The translations under genes were made by a program, and so were the position numbers. The notes beneath the pieces were generated by a model. The model had not been told where the DNA came from, did no database searches, and worked only from the letters and a program-made list of their open reading frames with translations. From Janthinobacterium sp. CG3 (GTDB lineage Bacteria > Pseudomonadota > Gammaproteobacteria > Burkholderiales > Burkholderiaceae_D): a stretch of 64,000 nucleotides of DNA. The stretch is taken from the NCBI RefSeq assembly GCF_000344615.1, contig NZ_KB467824.1, positions 1,763,741-1,827,740 on the forward strand, written 5' to 3'. Position 1 is the stretch's first letter. Each line of letters opens with the position of its first letter. This document shows, piece by piece, positions 46,917 to 56,290 of the stretch.

Positions 46917-48494
46917 TCACGCCTGGGATCTGCTCAGCAGCGCACCCGCGATGACGACGCCGATGTAGACGGCGAACAAAACGGCGCCGGTCAGCGCGAA
47001 GCGCGCCAGGCGCAACTGCTGCTCGTCCGTGGCGGCGGCGCTGGGCACCACGGAAATCACGCCCAGTACGCGTAATCCGGTCAGCTCGGCCACCTGGGAC
47101 CGGTCATAGAAGCGCGCGCGCAATTCCTTGGCCAAAAACATCGCGCCGAGCCCGGCCAGCAGCGCGCCGACCAGGCCGGCGGCCAGCGCCAGAAGGCGCG
47201 ACGTCGACGACGCCGGCGCCACCCGCGGCGGGTCGATCAGGCGGAAGTCGCCAACCCCGGCGACCGATTGCATGTCCCCGGCGATGCTGGCGGACTCGCG
47301 CCGTTTGGCCAGTTCGTCATAGTTTTTCTTGTTGATCTGGTAGTCGCGGTTGAGCTGGGCCAGGTGCACCTCGTATTCCGGCATGCGCCGCCCCAGTTCG
47401 AGCAACGCCTGGTGGCGCGCGGCGTACTGCGCGACCCGGGTCTGCAGCGACGCCACCGCGGCGTCGGCCTGCGCCAGCGCCACCCGCAACGGGTCGGCGG
47501 CGGCGCGCGCGTCCCCCGCCGCGGCCTGGGCCCTGGCGAGCGGCCTGGGCCTGGCGGGATCGGCCGGCGGCAGTTGCCGGCGTTGCTCCTTGAGACCGGC
47601 CAGGGCGCGGCGCGCGTCGCCGACGTCGGGATGCCTTTCCGTGTACTTTTGCAGCAAGCCGTCCAGCGCCAGCTGGCCGGCCTCGATGCGGGCGTCGAGG
47701 TCGGCCGCCGCCACGCCCGCACGGCCGCCGCCGGCCGCCGCCGCCGCGGCGCCGTTCTCCAGCGCCAGGCTGCGCCGGTAGGCGTCGCGGCTGTTCTCGG
47801 CCTCGCGCAGTTGCAGTTCGGCGGCGCCGAGTTGCTCCTTCACCGCCGCGAGCTGGACCTGGTAGCCGCTGCCCTCCTCCGTCACCGCGCCGGCCCCGGC
47901 CATGTGCTGGGCCTTGAACTCGCGCAGACGCGCGTCGGCTTCCTGCAACTTTTCTTCATAGGCGTTGGCCTGCTGGTCGAGGAATCGCCTGGCCGCATCG
48001 TTGTCGGTGGCGCGTCCGCCCTTGCTGGAGTCGATGAACTTGGTCACCAACAATTCCACCATGCGTTTCGCGCGCTGCGGCTGGGTATCGCGGTAGCGCA
48101 GGATATAGGTATTGCTTTTCTCGCCGGCCGCTTCGATCGCCAGCACGTCGCCGACCTCGTCGATCAGGCGCTCGCGTTGCTCGGCGCTCATGTGCCGCAC
48201 GTCTAAACCGACCTCGTCAATCAATTGCGTGACGTTGGGCCGGCTGATCATCAGGCGGCTGAGCATGGCGACGCGCTGGCCGTTGTCCGGCGGCACGGTC
48301 ACCCCTTCCATCAGCGGCTTCAGGATCGAGTCGGTATTGACGAACAAGCGCGCCGACGCCTCGTATTTTTTGGGAATTGAAAACACCAGCATGGCGCTGC
48401 CCATCGCCACGGCCCAGGCCGTGAACAGCCCGAGCCCGCGGTAGCGCCACATTGCCCGCAGGTGCCACAAGACCCCTGTGATTATCTTATCCAT
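46917..48494 (-). CDS. polysaccharide chain-length determinant (Wzz/EpsF-like)
   Basis: A 525-residue inner-membrane protein. An N-terminal helix is at about 20-38 and a second membrane segment near 430-450, around a long periplasmic coiled coil (about 150-410, rich in Ala, Gln and Leu), with GNP-type residues replaced. The motif KKYEASARLFVNTDSILKPL is typical of XrtA-associated chain-length proteins. A further helix ends the protein. Start at the ATG 48494 (MDKIITGVLWHLRAMWRYR); the longer frame to 49223 overlaps the deacetylase. Confidence 0.88.
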   Translation of the reverse strand: MDKIITGVLWHLRAMWRYRGLGLFTAWAVAMGSAMLVFSIPKKYEASARLFVNTDSILKPLMEGVTVPPDNGQRVAMLSRLMISRPNVTQLIDEVGLDVRHMSAEQRERLIDEVGDVLAIEAAGEKSNTYILRYRDTQPQRAKRMVELLVTKFIDSSKGGRATDNDAARRFLDQQANAYEEKLQEADARLREFKAQHMAGAGAVTEEGSGYQVQLAAVKEQLGAAELQLREAENSRDAYRRSLALENGAAAAAAGGGRAGVAAADLDARIEAGQLALDGLLQKYTERHPDVGDARRALAGLKEQRRQLPPADPARPRPLARAQAAAGDARAAADPLRVALAQADAAVASLQTRVAQYAARHQALLELGRRMPEYEVHLAQLNRDYQINKKNYDELAKRRESASIAGDMQSVAGVGDFRLIDPPRVAPASSTSRLLALAAGLVGALLAGLGAMFLAKELRARFYDRSQVAELTGLRVLGVISVVPSAAATDEQQLRLARFALTGAVLFAVYIGVVIAGALLSRSQA

Positions 48495-48631
48495 CAGGAC
48501 CGTCCGTTGAGTTCGACCGCCGCCGGGGTGCGCTGTTCGTTTGCCGGCGACCCATGCGCCTGGCACCCGTCCAAGATAGGGCAAACTTCCCCGCGCGTAT
48601 TGGCTTGCGTCAAATTTGCGCGCGCCACCGT

Positions 48632-49291
48632 TCAGCGCGGCGCCGCCGCGCCACCGGGAATCGCCGCGAAGCCCAGGCCGCCGGCCAGCCATTCGGGTAT
48701 CAGGGCGCGCAACACGGCGAGCGTGTGTTCGTTGTGGTCGTGGAACAAGGCAATATCCCCGGCGCCGGGCGGAGTCGCGCGCACCCGCGCCAGCAGGCGC
48801 TCGGCGCCGTCGCGCCGGTAGTCGCCGTAGGTTTTGCTCCAGTGCACCATGCAATACCCGAGCATGGCGACATGGTGGATCGCCGCCAGGTCGACCCGGC
48901 CGCGGGGCGGCCGGAACAAGGCCGTATCGACGCCGCAGGCGGCGCCGATGGCCAACCGGCAGCGCTGCAAGTCGGCGCCCAGTTCGGGCCGCGAGCGCCC
49001 GACGATGTCGCGGTGGCTCCAGGTGTGGCCGCCGATGGCGTGGCCCTCGGCGGCGATGCGCCGCATCAGCGCGGCCTGCCCGCTTACCTTGTCGCCGATG
49101 ACAAAGAAGCTGGCCTTGACGCCGTGCGCCGCCAGCAGGTCGAGCAGCGCCGGCGTGTGCAGCGGGTCGGGGCCGTCGTCGAAGGTCAGCGCCATGGCGC
49201 CGTGCCCGGCCGGCAGGCGCCACAGGAAGCGCCGCGGCGAATAGCAGCGCTGCAGCAAGGCCTTGCCGGCGTCCCTAATGGCGAGCGTCAT
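48632..49291 (-). CDS. NodB-type polysaccharide deacetylase
   Basis: A 219-residue CE4 deacetylase. Motif 1 TFDDGPD, motif 2 GGHTWSHRD (HxxxH metal ligands) and motif 3 FRPPRGRVD are complete, so it should remove N-acetyl groups from a sugar polymer or intermediate. There is no signal peptide, so it would act in the cytosol or at the inner membrane. It overlaps the preceding GT4 gene by 17 bases. Confidence 0.9.
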   Translation of the reverse strand: MTLAIRDAGKALLQRCYSPRRFLWRLPAGHGAMALTFDDGPDPLHTPALLDLLAAHGVKASFFVIGDKVSGQAALMRRIAAEGHAIGGHTWSHRDIVGRSRPELGADLQRCRLAIGAACGVDTALFRPPRGRVDLAAIHHVAMLGYCMVHWSKTYGDYRRDGAERLLARVRATPPGAGDIALFHDHNEHTLAVLRALIPEWLAGGLGFAAIPGGAAAPR

Positions 49292-50474
49292 GCTGGTCCA
49301 GTATCGTTTGCAGGAAGACGCAATTGCGCTCGGCGATGGCCTGCCAGGTCAGCGCCGCCACCGAGGCGGCCACCGCCGCCGCGTCCCAGTCGCGCGCCAA
49401 GCCCCGTTCCAGGGCGTCGGCCAGCGCCGCGCTGTCGGCCGGCGCCACCAGCAGGCCGTTGACGCCGTCGCGCACCAGCTCGGGCACCCCGCCGACGCCG
49501 CTGGCGACCACCGGCACGCCGCTGGCCAGCGCCTCGACGACGACGTTGGGCGTGCCTTCGTTCAAGCTCGGCAGGCATAGCAGGTCGGCCGCGGCGATCC
49601 AGCGCGCCACGTCGGCCTGGCACACCGCGCCGGCGAAGTGGACGCCGCCGGCCGGCCCGGCCGCCGCCTGCCGCTCCAGCGCGGCGCGGCAGGGGCCGTC
49701 GCCCAGCAACACCAGCCGGTCGTGCGGACCGAGCCGGCCGCGCCTGGCCAGCTCGGCCCAGGCCTCGACGACGAAGCCGAGTCCCTTGACCGGCACCAGT
49801 TGGCCGACGCAGACGACGACGCGGGCCGGCGCCGGCAAGTCCAGCGCGGCGCGCGCCGGACCGCGCGGGCGCGGAAAGAACAGGCGCGGATCGAAGGCGG
49901 CGCAGGGGATGCGCGCCAGGCCGGTGGCGCCGGCGCCGAGCAGGCAGGCGATCTTCGCCTCCAGCGCGGCGCTGACGGCGATCACGCCGGCGGCGCGCCG
50001 CAACGCCCAGCGTATCTGCCAGCGCAACAGGCGCCGCTCGGCGTAGACGTTGATATCGCTGCCGTGCGCGGTGACCACGAACGGCAGCCCCAGCAAGCTC
50101 GCCGCCAGGGCCACGCCGACGCCGTCCGGATAGGCGCAGTGCGCGTGCACGACGGCGTCGCCGCCGGCGCGGGCGCCGCGCCGCAGCAGGCGCAGGATGC
50201 TGAGGAAATAGCTGAAGCCGGACACGCAGCCGAGTTTGGGCACGACCAGGAAGCGCGGATGCTCGACCGCCATGCCGTCGACGCTGTCGCAAGCCGGAAT
50301 GGCGCGTTGCGCGCGCCATTCCGGCTTGCGCGCCAGCGCCGGCACGTAGGCCACCGGGGCGATCATCTGCACCTGGCAACGCAGCCGCATGGCGCGCACC
50401 AGGTTTTGCACGAACACGGCGCGCTGCCGGTCGGCCGCGTTGGGGAAGTAGGTGGTGATCGTCAGCACGCGCAT
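49275..50474 (-). CDS. GT4-family glycosyltransferase
   Basis: A 399-residue GT-B enzyme. It starts MRVLTITTYFPNAADRQRAVF, with an acceptor-side TAHGSDINVYAER and the donor site LLCLPSLNEGTPNVVVEALASGVPVVASGVGG (E-x7-E). I chose the ATG at 50474, with GGAAAGGACC upstream. Similar enzymes occur in PEP-CTERM/XrtA polysaccharide loci. It lies between the methyltransferase (14-base gap) and the deacetylase. Confidence 0.92.
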   Translation of the reverse strand: MRVLTITTYFPNAADRQRAVFVQNLVRAMRLRCQVQMIAPVAYVPALARKPEWRAQRAIPACDSVDGMAVEHPRFLVVPKLGCVSGFSYFLSILRLLRRGARAGGDAVVHAHCAYPDGVGVALAASLLGLPFVVTAHGSDINVYAERRLLRWQIRWALRRAAGVIAVSAALEAKIACLLGAGATGLARIPCAAFDPRLFFPRPRGPARAALDLPAPARVVVCVGQLVPVKGLGFVVEAWAELARRGRLGPHDRLVLLGDGPCRAALERQAAAGPAGGVHFAGAVCQADVARWIAAADLLCLPSLNEGTPNVVVEALASGVPVVASGVGGVPELVRDGVNGLLVAPADSAALADALERGLARDWDAAAVAASVAALTWQAIAERNCVFLQTILDQHDARH

Positions 50475-50488
50475 GGCGGTCCTTTCCG

Positions 50489-51223
50489 TCACGCGGCGCG
50501 CGCGATGACGTAGGCGTGGGAACGGGCGAAGCCGGGCAGCAGGCGCGCCGCGTAGCGGCCCCAGCGCTCCACCGCGGCATACTCGTAGCCCGCCGCGCCG
50601 GGGGTGCCGCCGCGGCGCAGTTTCATTTGCAGTTTCTCCCACAGCGCCAGCGGTTTCAGATACAGCACCCCGCTGTCGACCAGCGCCAGTTCGCCGCCCA
50701 CCAGGGCGCCCAGTTGCTCGGCCGAAAAATACGGCGGCGCGGCGATCATCGACGATACCAACAGGCAACCGCCGGGGCGCAGCATGCCCTTCAACTGGCG
50801 CAGCGCCGCCAGCCTTTGCCGGGCCGGCAGGTAATACAGCACTTCCATGCAAGTGACCAGGTCGGCGGCGCCGGCGTATGCGCGGGCGCAGTCGTCCAGC
50901 GCCAGGCGCTCGAAGCGCAGATGCGGGTGGCGCGCGGCGGCGCGCGCCACCGCCGCCGCCGCAATGTCGACCCCGACCAGGCTGGCGCCGGCGGCGCCGC
51001 CGTTGAGTCCGGCCAACAGCGCCGTGAAGGTGCCGGTGGCGCAGCCGACGTCGACGATGGCCAGCGGCCGCGCCGCGCCGGCCAGCGCCGTCTCCAGCGC
51101 GGCCAGCATGCGCGCGTAGCGGTAGCGTTGCGAGGGCCGCCAATCCAGGCCCCAGGGGTCGTCCGCGCTGGCCGCGTAACGCGATTCGATCCAGGCGCGG
51201 GTGCCGTATTGCTTGTCGTCCAT
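50489..51223 (-). CDS. SAM-dependent methyltransferase
   Basis: A 244-residue class I methyltransferase. SAM motif I is AIVDVGCATGTFTALLAG, motif II has GVDIAAAAVARA, and the later YYLPARQRLAALRQLKGMLRPGGCLLVSSM is a typical motif III region. It resembles NodS-like or sugar O-methyltransferases. In this setting it probably methylates a sugar or lipid-linked intermediate. Ten bases separate it from the polymerase upstream. Confidence 0.88.
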   Translation of the reverse strand: MDDKQYGTRAWIESRYAASADDPWGLDWRPSQRYRYARMLAALETALAGAARPLAIVDVGCATGTFTALLAGLNGGAAGASLVGVDIAAAAVARAAARHPHLRFERLALDDCARAYAGAADLVTCMEVLYYLPARQRLAALRQLKGMLRPGGCLLVSSMIAAPPYFSAEQLGALVGGELALVDSGVLYLKPLALWEKLQMKLRRGGTPGAAGYEYAAVERWGRYAARLLPGFARSHAYVIARAA

Positions 51224-51233
51224 ATTCGCTCCT

Positions 51234-52442
51234 TCAGGCCAGGCCCGGTTTCAGTTGACTGGCGGCCAGCGCGTCGGCCGCGCCGCGGCGCTGCAACAGG
51301 ACGCAACTCAGGCCGATCGAACACAGGACGTAAAAGCTCCAGTCGTGCGGCTTGGCGTCCAACATGGCGCGAAACAGGATCGCGTAGAGCGCGACCAGCG
51401 TGGCGCGCCGGGCGGCGTCGAGCAGTGGCGGGCCGTGTGGCGGCGGCGCGCGGTGCAAGGCGCGCAACAGGCTGGCGAGCAACGCCAGGAAGCTGGCAAA
51501 GCCCAGCAGTCCGGTGCCGGTGAGCACTTCGAGATAGGTGTTGTGGGTGTTTTTGCCGCGGTTGTCGTAACTGATCTCGCCGTAGAAGCTGGCGTATTCG
51601 GCGAAGCGCAGGCTGCCCACGCCCAGCAGCGGTTTGTCGCGCACCAGCTTGGCGGCGGCGCGCCACAGCTCGAAGCGCGAATTCTCCGCGTCGGCGGCGG
51701 TGTAGCGGCTCTGGTTTTCGGCGCGCTTGGTCCACTGGTAGCCGACCGCCGCGGCGCCGACGATGGCCAGCACCGGCAACCACAGCAGGCGCTTGCGCCC
51801 CTGCATGCCGATCAGCACCAGCAGGCCCGCCTCCAAGACCAGCGCCAGCATGCCGCCGCGCGACAGCGACAGCGCGATGCCGGCGACGCAGGCCAGCAGC
51901 GCCGCGCCCAGCAGCAGGCGCACGACGGCGCCGTTGGCGAGCCGGCGGAACAGGTACAGGAAGGGCACGATCTGGATGATGATGAACGAGTAGTCGTTGT
52001 GGTTCTCGTACATGCCGTAGGCGCCGGCCCGGCCGCCCAGCGCCTCGGTCCAGGAAAACAGCACCGCGCAAATGCCGAAGACGACGATGACCATGCTTCC
52101 CGCCATCATGCCGTAGACATAGCGCAGCAACGCCGGCGGGTTCGGCATCAGGATGATCGACACCAGCACGAACAGCAGGTACATGCCCCAGAAGTGCAGG
52201 CCGACCAGGGCGCTGGCGACCCCGCTGTAGAGCTGGGAGAGCGGCTGGACCAGCAAAAACACCAGCAGCCAGCCGAACACCGGGTGGGCCAGGGCCGCGC
52301 GGCGGGAATAGTCCGACGCCCTGCTCAGGCCGAGCGCCAGGCCGAGCAGGGACAGCACCAGCATCGGCATGTACGGCGCCAGTGCCGGCCAGAAAATGCC
52401 GGGCTGGAAAAAATTCATGAAGGGCAGCAAAAAGCTCATCAT
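51234..52442 (-). CDS. O-antigen ligase/polymerase-like membrane protein (Wzy)
   Basis: A 402-residue membrane protein with about ten to twelve helices and a large periplasmic loop (about 225-300) containing NSRFELWRAAAKLVRDKPLLGVGSLRF and THNTYLEVLTGTGLLG, hallmarks of the Wzy_C/ligase family. It would polymerise repeat units or ligate polymer in the periplasm. The order next to flippase and chain-length genes supports a Wzy role. Confidence 0.88.
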   Translation of the reverse strand: MMSFLLPFMNFFQPGIFWPALAPYMPMLVLSLLGLALGLSRASDYSRRAALAHPVFGWLLVFLLVQPLSQLYSGVASALVGLHFWGMYLLFVLVSIILMPNPPALLRYVYGMMAGSMVIVVFGICAVLFSWTEALGGRAGAYGMYENHNDYSFIIIQIVPFLYLFRRLANGAVVRLLLGAALLACVAGIALSLSRGGMLALVLEAGLLVLIGMQGRKRLLWLPVLAIVGAAAVGYQWTKRAENQSRYTAADAENSRFELWRAAAKLVRDKPLLGVGSLRFAEYASFYGEISYDNRGKNTHNTYLEVLTGTGLLGFASFLALLASLLRALHRAPPPHGPPLLDAARRATLVALYAILFRAMLDAKPHDWSFYVLCSIGLSCVLLQRRGAADALAASQLKPGLA

Positions 52443-52470
52443 CGCTCCTCGATTGGTCCCGCCGCGCCCG

Positions 52471-53460
52471 CTAGCGCGTCCTCAACAGCAGCCACTCCAG
52501 CGTTTCGCCGCGGCCCGGCCCGGCCGGCGACAGCCGCTTCAATTCGAACAGGTCCTCGACGGTGGCGGCGCCGCGCTCGCTCGACAAGGCCGCCTTGAAA
52601 TGGCGCCGGCACACCTCGATCAACTCGACGCTGAAGTCGCTTCGTTTACCATTGGGGAAACAAAACGTCGAACTGCACTGCCCTGTTTCCCGTTCTATAC
52701 TGTCCTTGCTGCCCAGCATTTCCAACACCGCCTCGTCGAAGGGCAGGTTCGACAGGATCGGATGGGTCACCGTGTGCGCCCCCACCTCGAAGCCGGTACG
52801 CACCAACGCGCGCGCCTGGTCCCAGCACATGAAGCGATAATCGCCTTCGGCGCAGATGTCGGCGACGCCAAGCCGGCGGCTGATCTCCTTGGCGATTTCC
52901 TCGACCCGTTGGCTGGCCCGGAGCTTGAGCATGGCCTTGACGCTGATCAGGGCGCGGCGCTTGTCGGCCAGCGAGCGGGTCGGCAGGGTCGCGCCGCCCG
53001 GCAATTCCAGGCTGACCGCGTCGGTCCGGTCCAAGGCGATCTCCAGCCGGTCGGTCCAGATGCACGACTCGGTGCCGACCAAGCCGGTGGTGAGGAAAAA
53101 CGCCGCCGGCATGTTGAAATCGGCCAGCGCCGGCGCCGCGACGAGGGCATTGTTTTCATAGCCGTCGTCGAAGGTGATGACGACGGCGTTGCTCATGTCT
53201 TGCCGCTGCTCCAGCCCGGCAACCAGTTCGCTGAGCGGGATCACCCGGCGCGACCGGCGCAACAGGCGCAGATGCTTGATGAAAAACGCCAGCGCGAGCT
53301 GTTTACCGTCGTAATTGCGCAGGCCGTCGGGCGCGCCGCGGCGCGCCGACACGCCGTGGTACATCAGGATCAGCGGCACGCTGCGCTTGAGCGCCAGCGC
53401 CAGCGCCAGCGCCCCGCTGGCGGCGGCGGCGTCGATGAGCAGGCTAGCGATGCGCGCCAC
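52471..53460 (-). CDS. polysaccharide deacetylase, second copy
   Basis: A 329-residue CE4-type protein. It has LILMYHGVS, motif 1 VVITFDDGYENN, and GAHTVTHPILSNL (HxxxH). A longer N-terminus and insert distinguish it from the first deacetylase in the locus. An N-terminal hydrophobic stretch (about 5-24) may anchor it in the membrane. It overlaps the next upstream GT4 gene by 17 bases. Confidence 0.88.
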   Translation of the reverse strand: MARIASLLIDAAAASGALALALALKRSVPLILMYHGVSARRGAPDGLRNYDGKQLALAFFIKHLRLLRRSRRVIPLSELVAGLEQRQDMSNAVVITFDDGYENNALVAAPALADFNMPAAFFLTTGLVGTESCIWTDRLEIALDRTDAVSLELPGGATLPTRSLADKRRALISVKAMLKLRASQRVEEIAKEISRRLGVADICAEGDYRFMCWDQARALVRTGFEVGAHTVTHPILSNLPFDEAVLEMLGSKDSIERETGQCSSTFCFPNGKRSDFSVELIEVCRRHFKAALSSERGAATVEDLFELKRLSPAGPGRGETLEWLLLRTR

Positions 53461-54586
53461 GATGCCGCCCCGCGGAGGAAACGCTGGCCCGGTACAACTG
53501 CTCGTAACGGGCGATCATGGTCTGGAGGGAAAATTCCTGCACCGCGCGCGCGCGCGCCGCCGCGCCCAGCCGGCGCCGCAGGCCGGCGTCGTCGCACAGG
53601 CGCCGCACATGGCCGGCCAGCGCCGCCGCGTCGCCGCTGGCGAACAGGCAGCCGTGGCGCGCGTCGGCGATCAGCTCCGGGTTGCCGCCGATGTCGCTGG
53701 CGACGCAGGCGAGGCCGCTGGCCATCGCTTCGAGCAAGGTGTTGGAGACGCCTTCATTGGTCGACGACAACACGTAGACGTCCATCGCCGCCAGCCAGGC
53801 GGCGACGTCGTCGCGCTGGCCGGCGAAGCGCACCCGCCCGGCGATGCCCAAGGAACGGGCCAGTTCTTCAAGCGCCGCGCGGGCCGGCCCCTCGCCCACC
53901 AGCACGGCGACCCAGTCGCGCCGCGCCAGGGCGGCGAGCGCGGTCAACAGCAAGGCGTGGTTCTTCACCGCCACCAGCCGGCCGACGCTGCCGACCAGCA
54001 AGTCGGCGTCGCCCAGGCCCAGCTGGCGGCGCAGCGCCGCCCTGCCGCCCGCCCCGGCACCGGCGCAAAAACGCTCCAGGTCGACGCCGTTGCGCAGTAC
54101 CTGTATGCGTTGCGCCGGCATGCCGATATGCGCGACGAGCTCGCGCTTCAACTGCGCCGACACGGCGAACACGGCCTGGATATGCGCCGTCCACCAGCGT
54201 TGCAGATGGAAACGGATGGCCCGGTCGGTGAACGCGCGCCCGTGTTCGCTGTGGACGATGCAGTTGACGCCGGCCAGTTTGGCGCCGAGGAAGCCGTAGA
54301 AAAACGCTTCGGCGTTGCGCGTGTGGACGACGTCGGGGCGGGTTTCGCGAAACAGCCGCGCCAGACGCCACGCCAGGCGCAGGTCGTTGCCGCCGCGCCA
54401 GCCCATTTCGCGGATGGGTACGCCGGCGCGCACCCGCGGCGCGAAGTCGCCGGCGCGCTGCAGGCAGCAGATCGACGAGCGGAAAGCGTCCCCCGAGAGT
54501 CGGTTGACGACGTTGACGACGCCGTTCTCCAGCCCGCCCGGTTCCAGGCTGAGCAATACATGTTGGATGTGGATGGTCGCTTGCAT
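53444..54586 (-). CDS. XrtA-type GT4 sugar transferase
   Basis: A 380-residue GT-B enzyme with HVLLSLEPGGLENGVVNVVNRLS near its start, the acceptor motif VHTRNAEAFFYG, and donor site VYVLSSTNEGVSNTLLEAMASGLACVASDIGGNPE. This N-terminal signature is that of the PEP-CTERM/XrtA-associated sugar transferase family. It lies 6 bases after the flippase gene. Confidence 0.92.
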   Translation of the reverse strand: MQATIHIQHVLLSLEPGGLENGVVNVVNRLSGDAFRSSICCLQRAGDFAPRVRAGVPIREMGWRGGNDLRLAWRLARLFRETRPDVVHTRNAEAFFYGFLGAKLAGVNCIVHSEHGRAFTDRAIRFHLQRWWTAHIQAVFAVSAQLKRELVAHIGMPAQRIQVLRNGVDLERFCAGAGAGGRAALRRQLGLGDADLLVGSVGRLVAVKNHALLLTALAALARRDWVAVLVGEGPARAALEELARSLGIAGRVRFAGQRDDVAAWLAAMDVYVLSSTNEGVSNTLLEAMASGLACVASDIGGNPELIADARHGCLFASGDAAALAGHVRRLCDDAGLRRRLGAAARARAVQEFSLQTMIARYEQLYRASVSSAGRHRGAHR

Positions 54587-54592
54587 GCCGTT

Positions 54593-56074
54593 TCAACCAG
54601 GGGCAATCGGCAAGACCTTCGCCGCCCAGCGGCGGATCAGGCGCACGTCGTCGCGCGAAAACACGCCCAGGGGTATGGCCGCCAGGAAAAAGGTGACGCT
54701 GAACACGGCGCCCGCCAGCACCAGGTTCAGCAACGCCGACGGCGTCAAGTGGCCGGCCCGGGTCGATACCAGCGCCGCCAGCAGCGCCGCCAGGCCAACC
54801 AGGGCGATGTGCCGCAGCGGCAGCAAGCGCGCCAGGCTGGCCTTGGTCAGGCGCGTCACGACCAGCAGGTACAGCGCCGTCTGCACGTATTCGGCCAGCA
54901 GCATGGCGATGGCCGGACCGTAAAAGCCGACCGTCTTGAGCAGCGCGTACCCCAGCACCAGCAACAGCGTCATCGTTGCCAGCGCAATGTAGAGATTGAG
55001 CTTGGGCATGCCGAACACGTGCGGAACCGTGCTCAATACCAGCATGTGCAGCGGCATCAGCCACAGGTAAAGGCGAAAGACATGCACGCTGTCCTCGTAA
55101 CTGGAGGTAAACAACACCTGGATGAACTGCGCGGAATGGCAAAACAGGAACACAAAGCTGGGCAGGACAATGATCGACAGCTTGCGCGTGGCCTCGCGCA
55201 AGATGCGCACCACTTCCACGAGATTGCCGTCGCGCACCAGCGGCGGCAGCGACGCGCGCAGCACATTCGCCACCGAGGCCTGGAAAATGACGTCGAGCGG
55301 GATTTCCAGCGCGCCCACCGCGTAGACCGCATATTGCGCCGGTGAGAAGGACATCGCCAGGATGGCGCGGTTGAAAGTGGCGCCGACCAGCGTCGACAGG
55401 CTGACCAGCGCCACCGGCAGGCAGTAAGCGAGTTGCCGCCGCGCAAATGCGCGCCCGCGCCAGCCGGCGAAATCGAGGCCGCCGCGGCGCAACAGATAGC
55501 CGTTGCGCACGAGGAAGCGCAAGGCCGCATACAACACCACCCCCGCCACCAGGCCGGTCAAGCCGTAGCCCAGCCACAAGGGCAGCAACAAGGTCAGCAC
55601 CCGGACCACGGTTTCAATGATCTCGAACAGCACCGCCAGGCCGTAGCGGTCTTGGCTGATCATGACGTGCAGGCAATGCTCGCTGCCGATCGTCAGCGCC
55701 AGGCCGACCGCGTACAGCGGCAGCAGCGTCGCCAGCGCGGGATTGTTCAGCGACGCCGCGAAGTGGCGCGCGCCGGAAAACACCAGCAAGCTCGCCAGCA
55801 GGCCGGCCACGCACAACAGCAGCGTCGTTTGCGCGACCAGCGCGGCCACCCGCTGCCGCTCGACGTGGTGATAAAAGTAGTAGACCGAGGTCGGCAGGCC
55901 GAGCGTCAGCACGCCGATCGCGGCGCCGCCGATCAGTATCATCTGCTGGTAGCTGCCGTACTCGCTCTGACTCAGCAGGCGCACCAGGACCATCGGCATG
56001 ATGAAGCCGACGGCGTATTTGATGAGATTGGCGGCTACCAGAAAGCCAGCCCGGTCGGAAAGTGAGGTCAGCAC
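54593..56074 (-). CDS. polysaccharide flippase (Wzx/MVF-like)
   Basis: A 493-residue protein with about 14 hydrophobic helices. It starts VLTSLSDRAGFLVAANLIKYA, then LVRLLSQSEYGSYQQMI, typical of RfbX/Wzx-type flippases that move lipid-linked repeat units across the inner membrane. The start is uncertain: I chose a GTG at 56074, since the first helix begins just after and no ATG exists; its ribosome site is weak. The frame upstream to 58120 is a shadow of the divergent genes. Confidence 0.88.
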   Translation of the reverse strand: MLTSLSDRAGFLVAANLIKYAVGFIMPMVLVRLLSQSEYGSYQQMILIGGAAIGVLTLGLPTSVYYFYHHVERQRVAALVAQTTLLLCVAGLLASLLVFSGARHFAASLNNPALATLLPLYAVGLALTIGSEHCLHVMISQDRYGLAVLFEIIETVVRVLTLLLPLWLGYGLTGLVAGVVLYAALRFLVRNGYLLRRGGLDFAGWRGRAFARRQLAYCLPVALVSLSTLVGATFNRAILAMSFSPAQYAVYAVGALEIPLDVIFQASVANVLRASLPPLVRDGNLVEVVRILREATRKLSIIVLPSFVFLFCHSAQFIQVLFTSSYEDSVHVFRLYLWLMPLHMLVLSTVPHVFGMPKLNLYIALATMTLLLVLGYALLKTVGFYGPAIAMLLAEYVQTALYLLVVTRLTKASLARLLPLRHIALVGLAALLAALVSTRAGHLTPSALLNLVLAGAVFSVTFFLAAIPLGVFSRDDVRLIRRWAAKVLPIAPG

Positions 56075-56290
56075 GATATGCGGCTCAGGAAAATCCCAAA
56101 TGGTCAGCAACAGGGGAAGGACGCGATCGATGGGCAGCCGCGACGCCGAATTAAAACAATGACAATTTTGCGTCAATTTGCGCCGGTTTTTTTTGATTAT
56201 GCTCAAGACTTGGGCACTGCCTTGCCACGCCCGGATGGGCGCGGCACATAATCGCCTGCCACCGTCGTTCGCCGTCGAAAGGATTTGTCC

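Noticed and set aside
56211-56225. TGGGCACTGCCTTGC as a sigma-54 promoter for the beta-helix gene
   Set aside because: GG and GC are spaced correctly, but the CAC of the -24 element is shifted by one base. Too weak to list.
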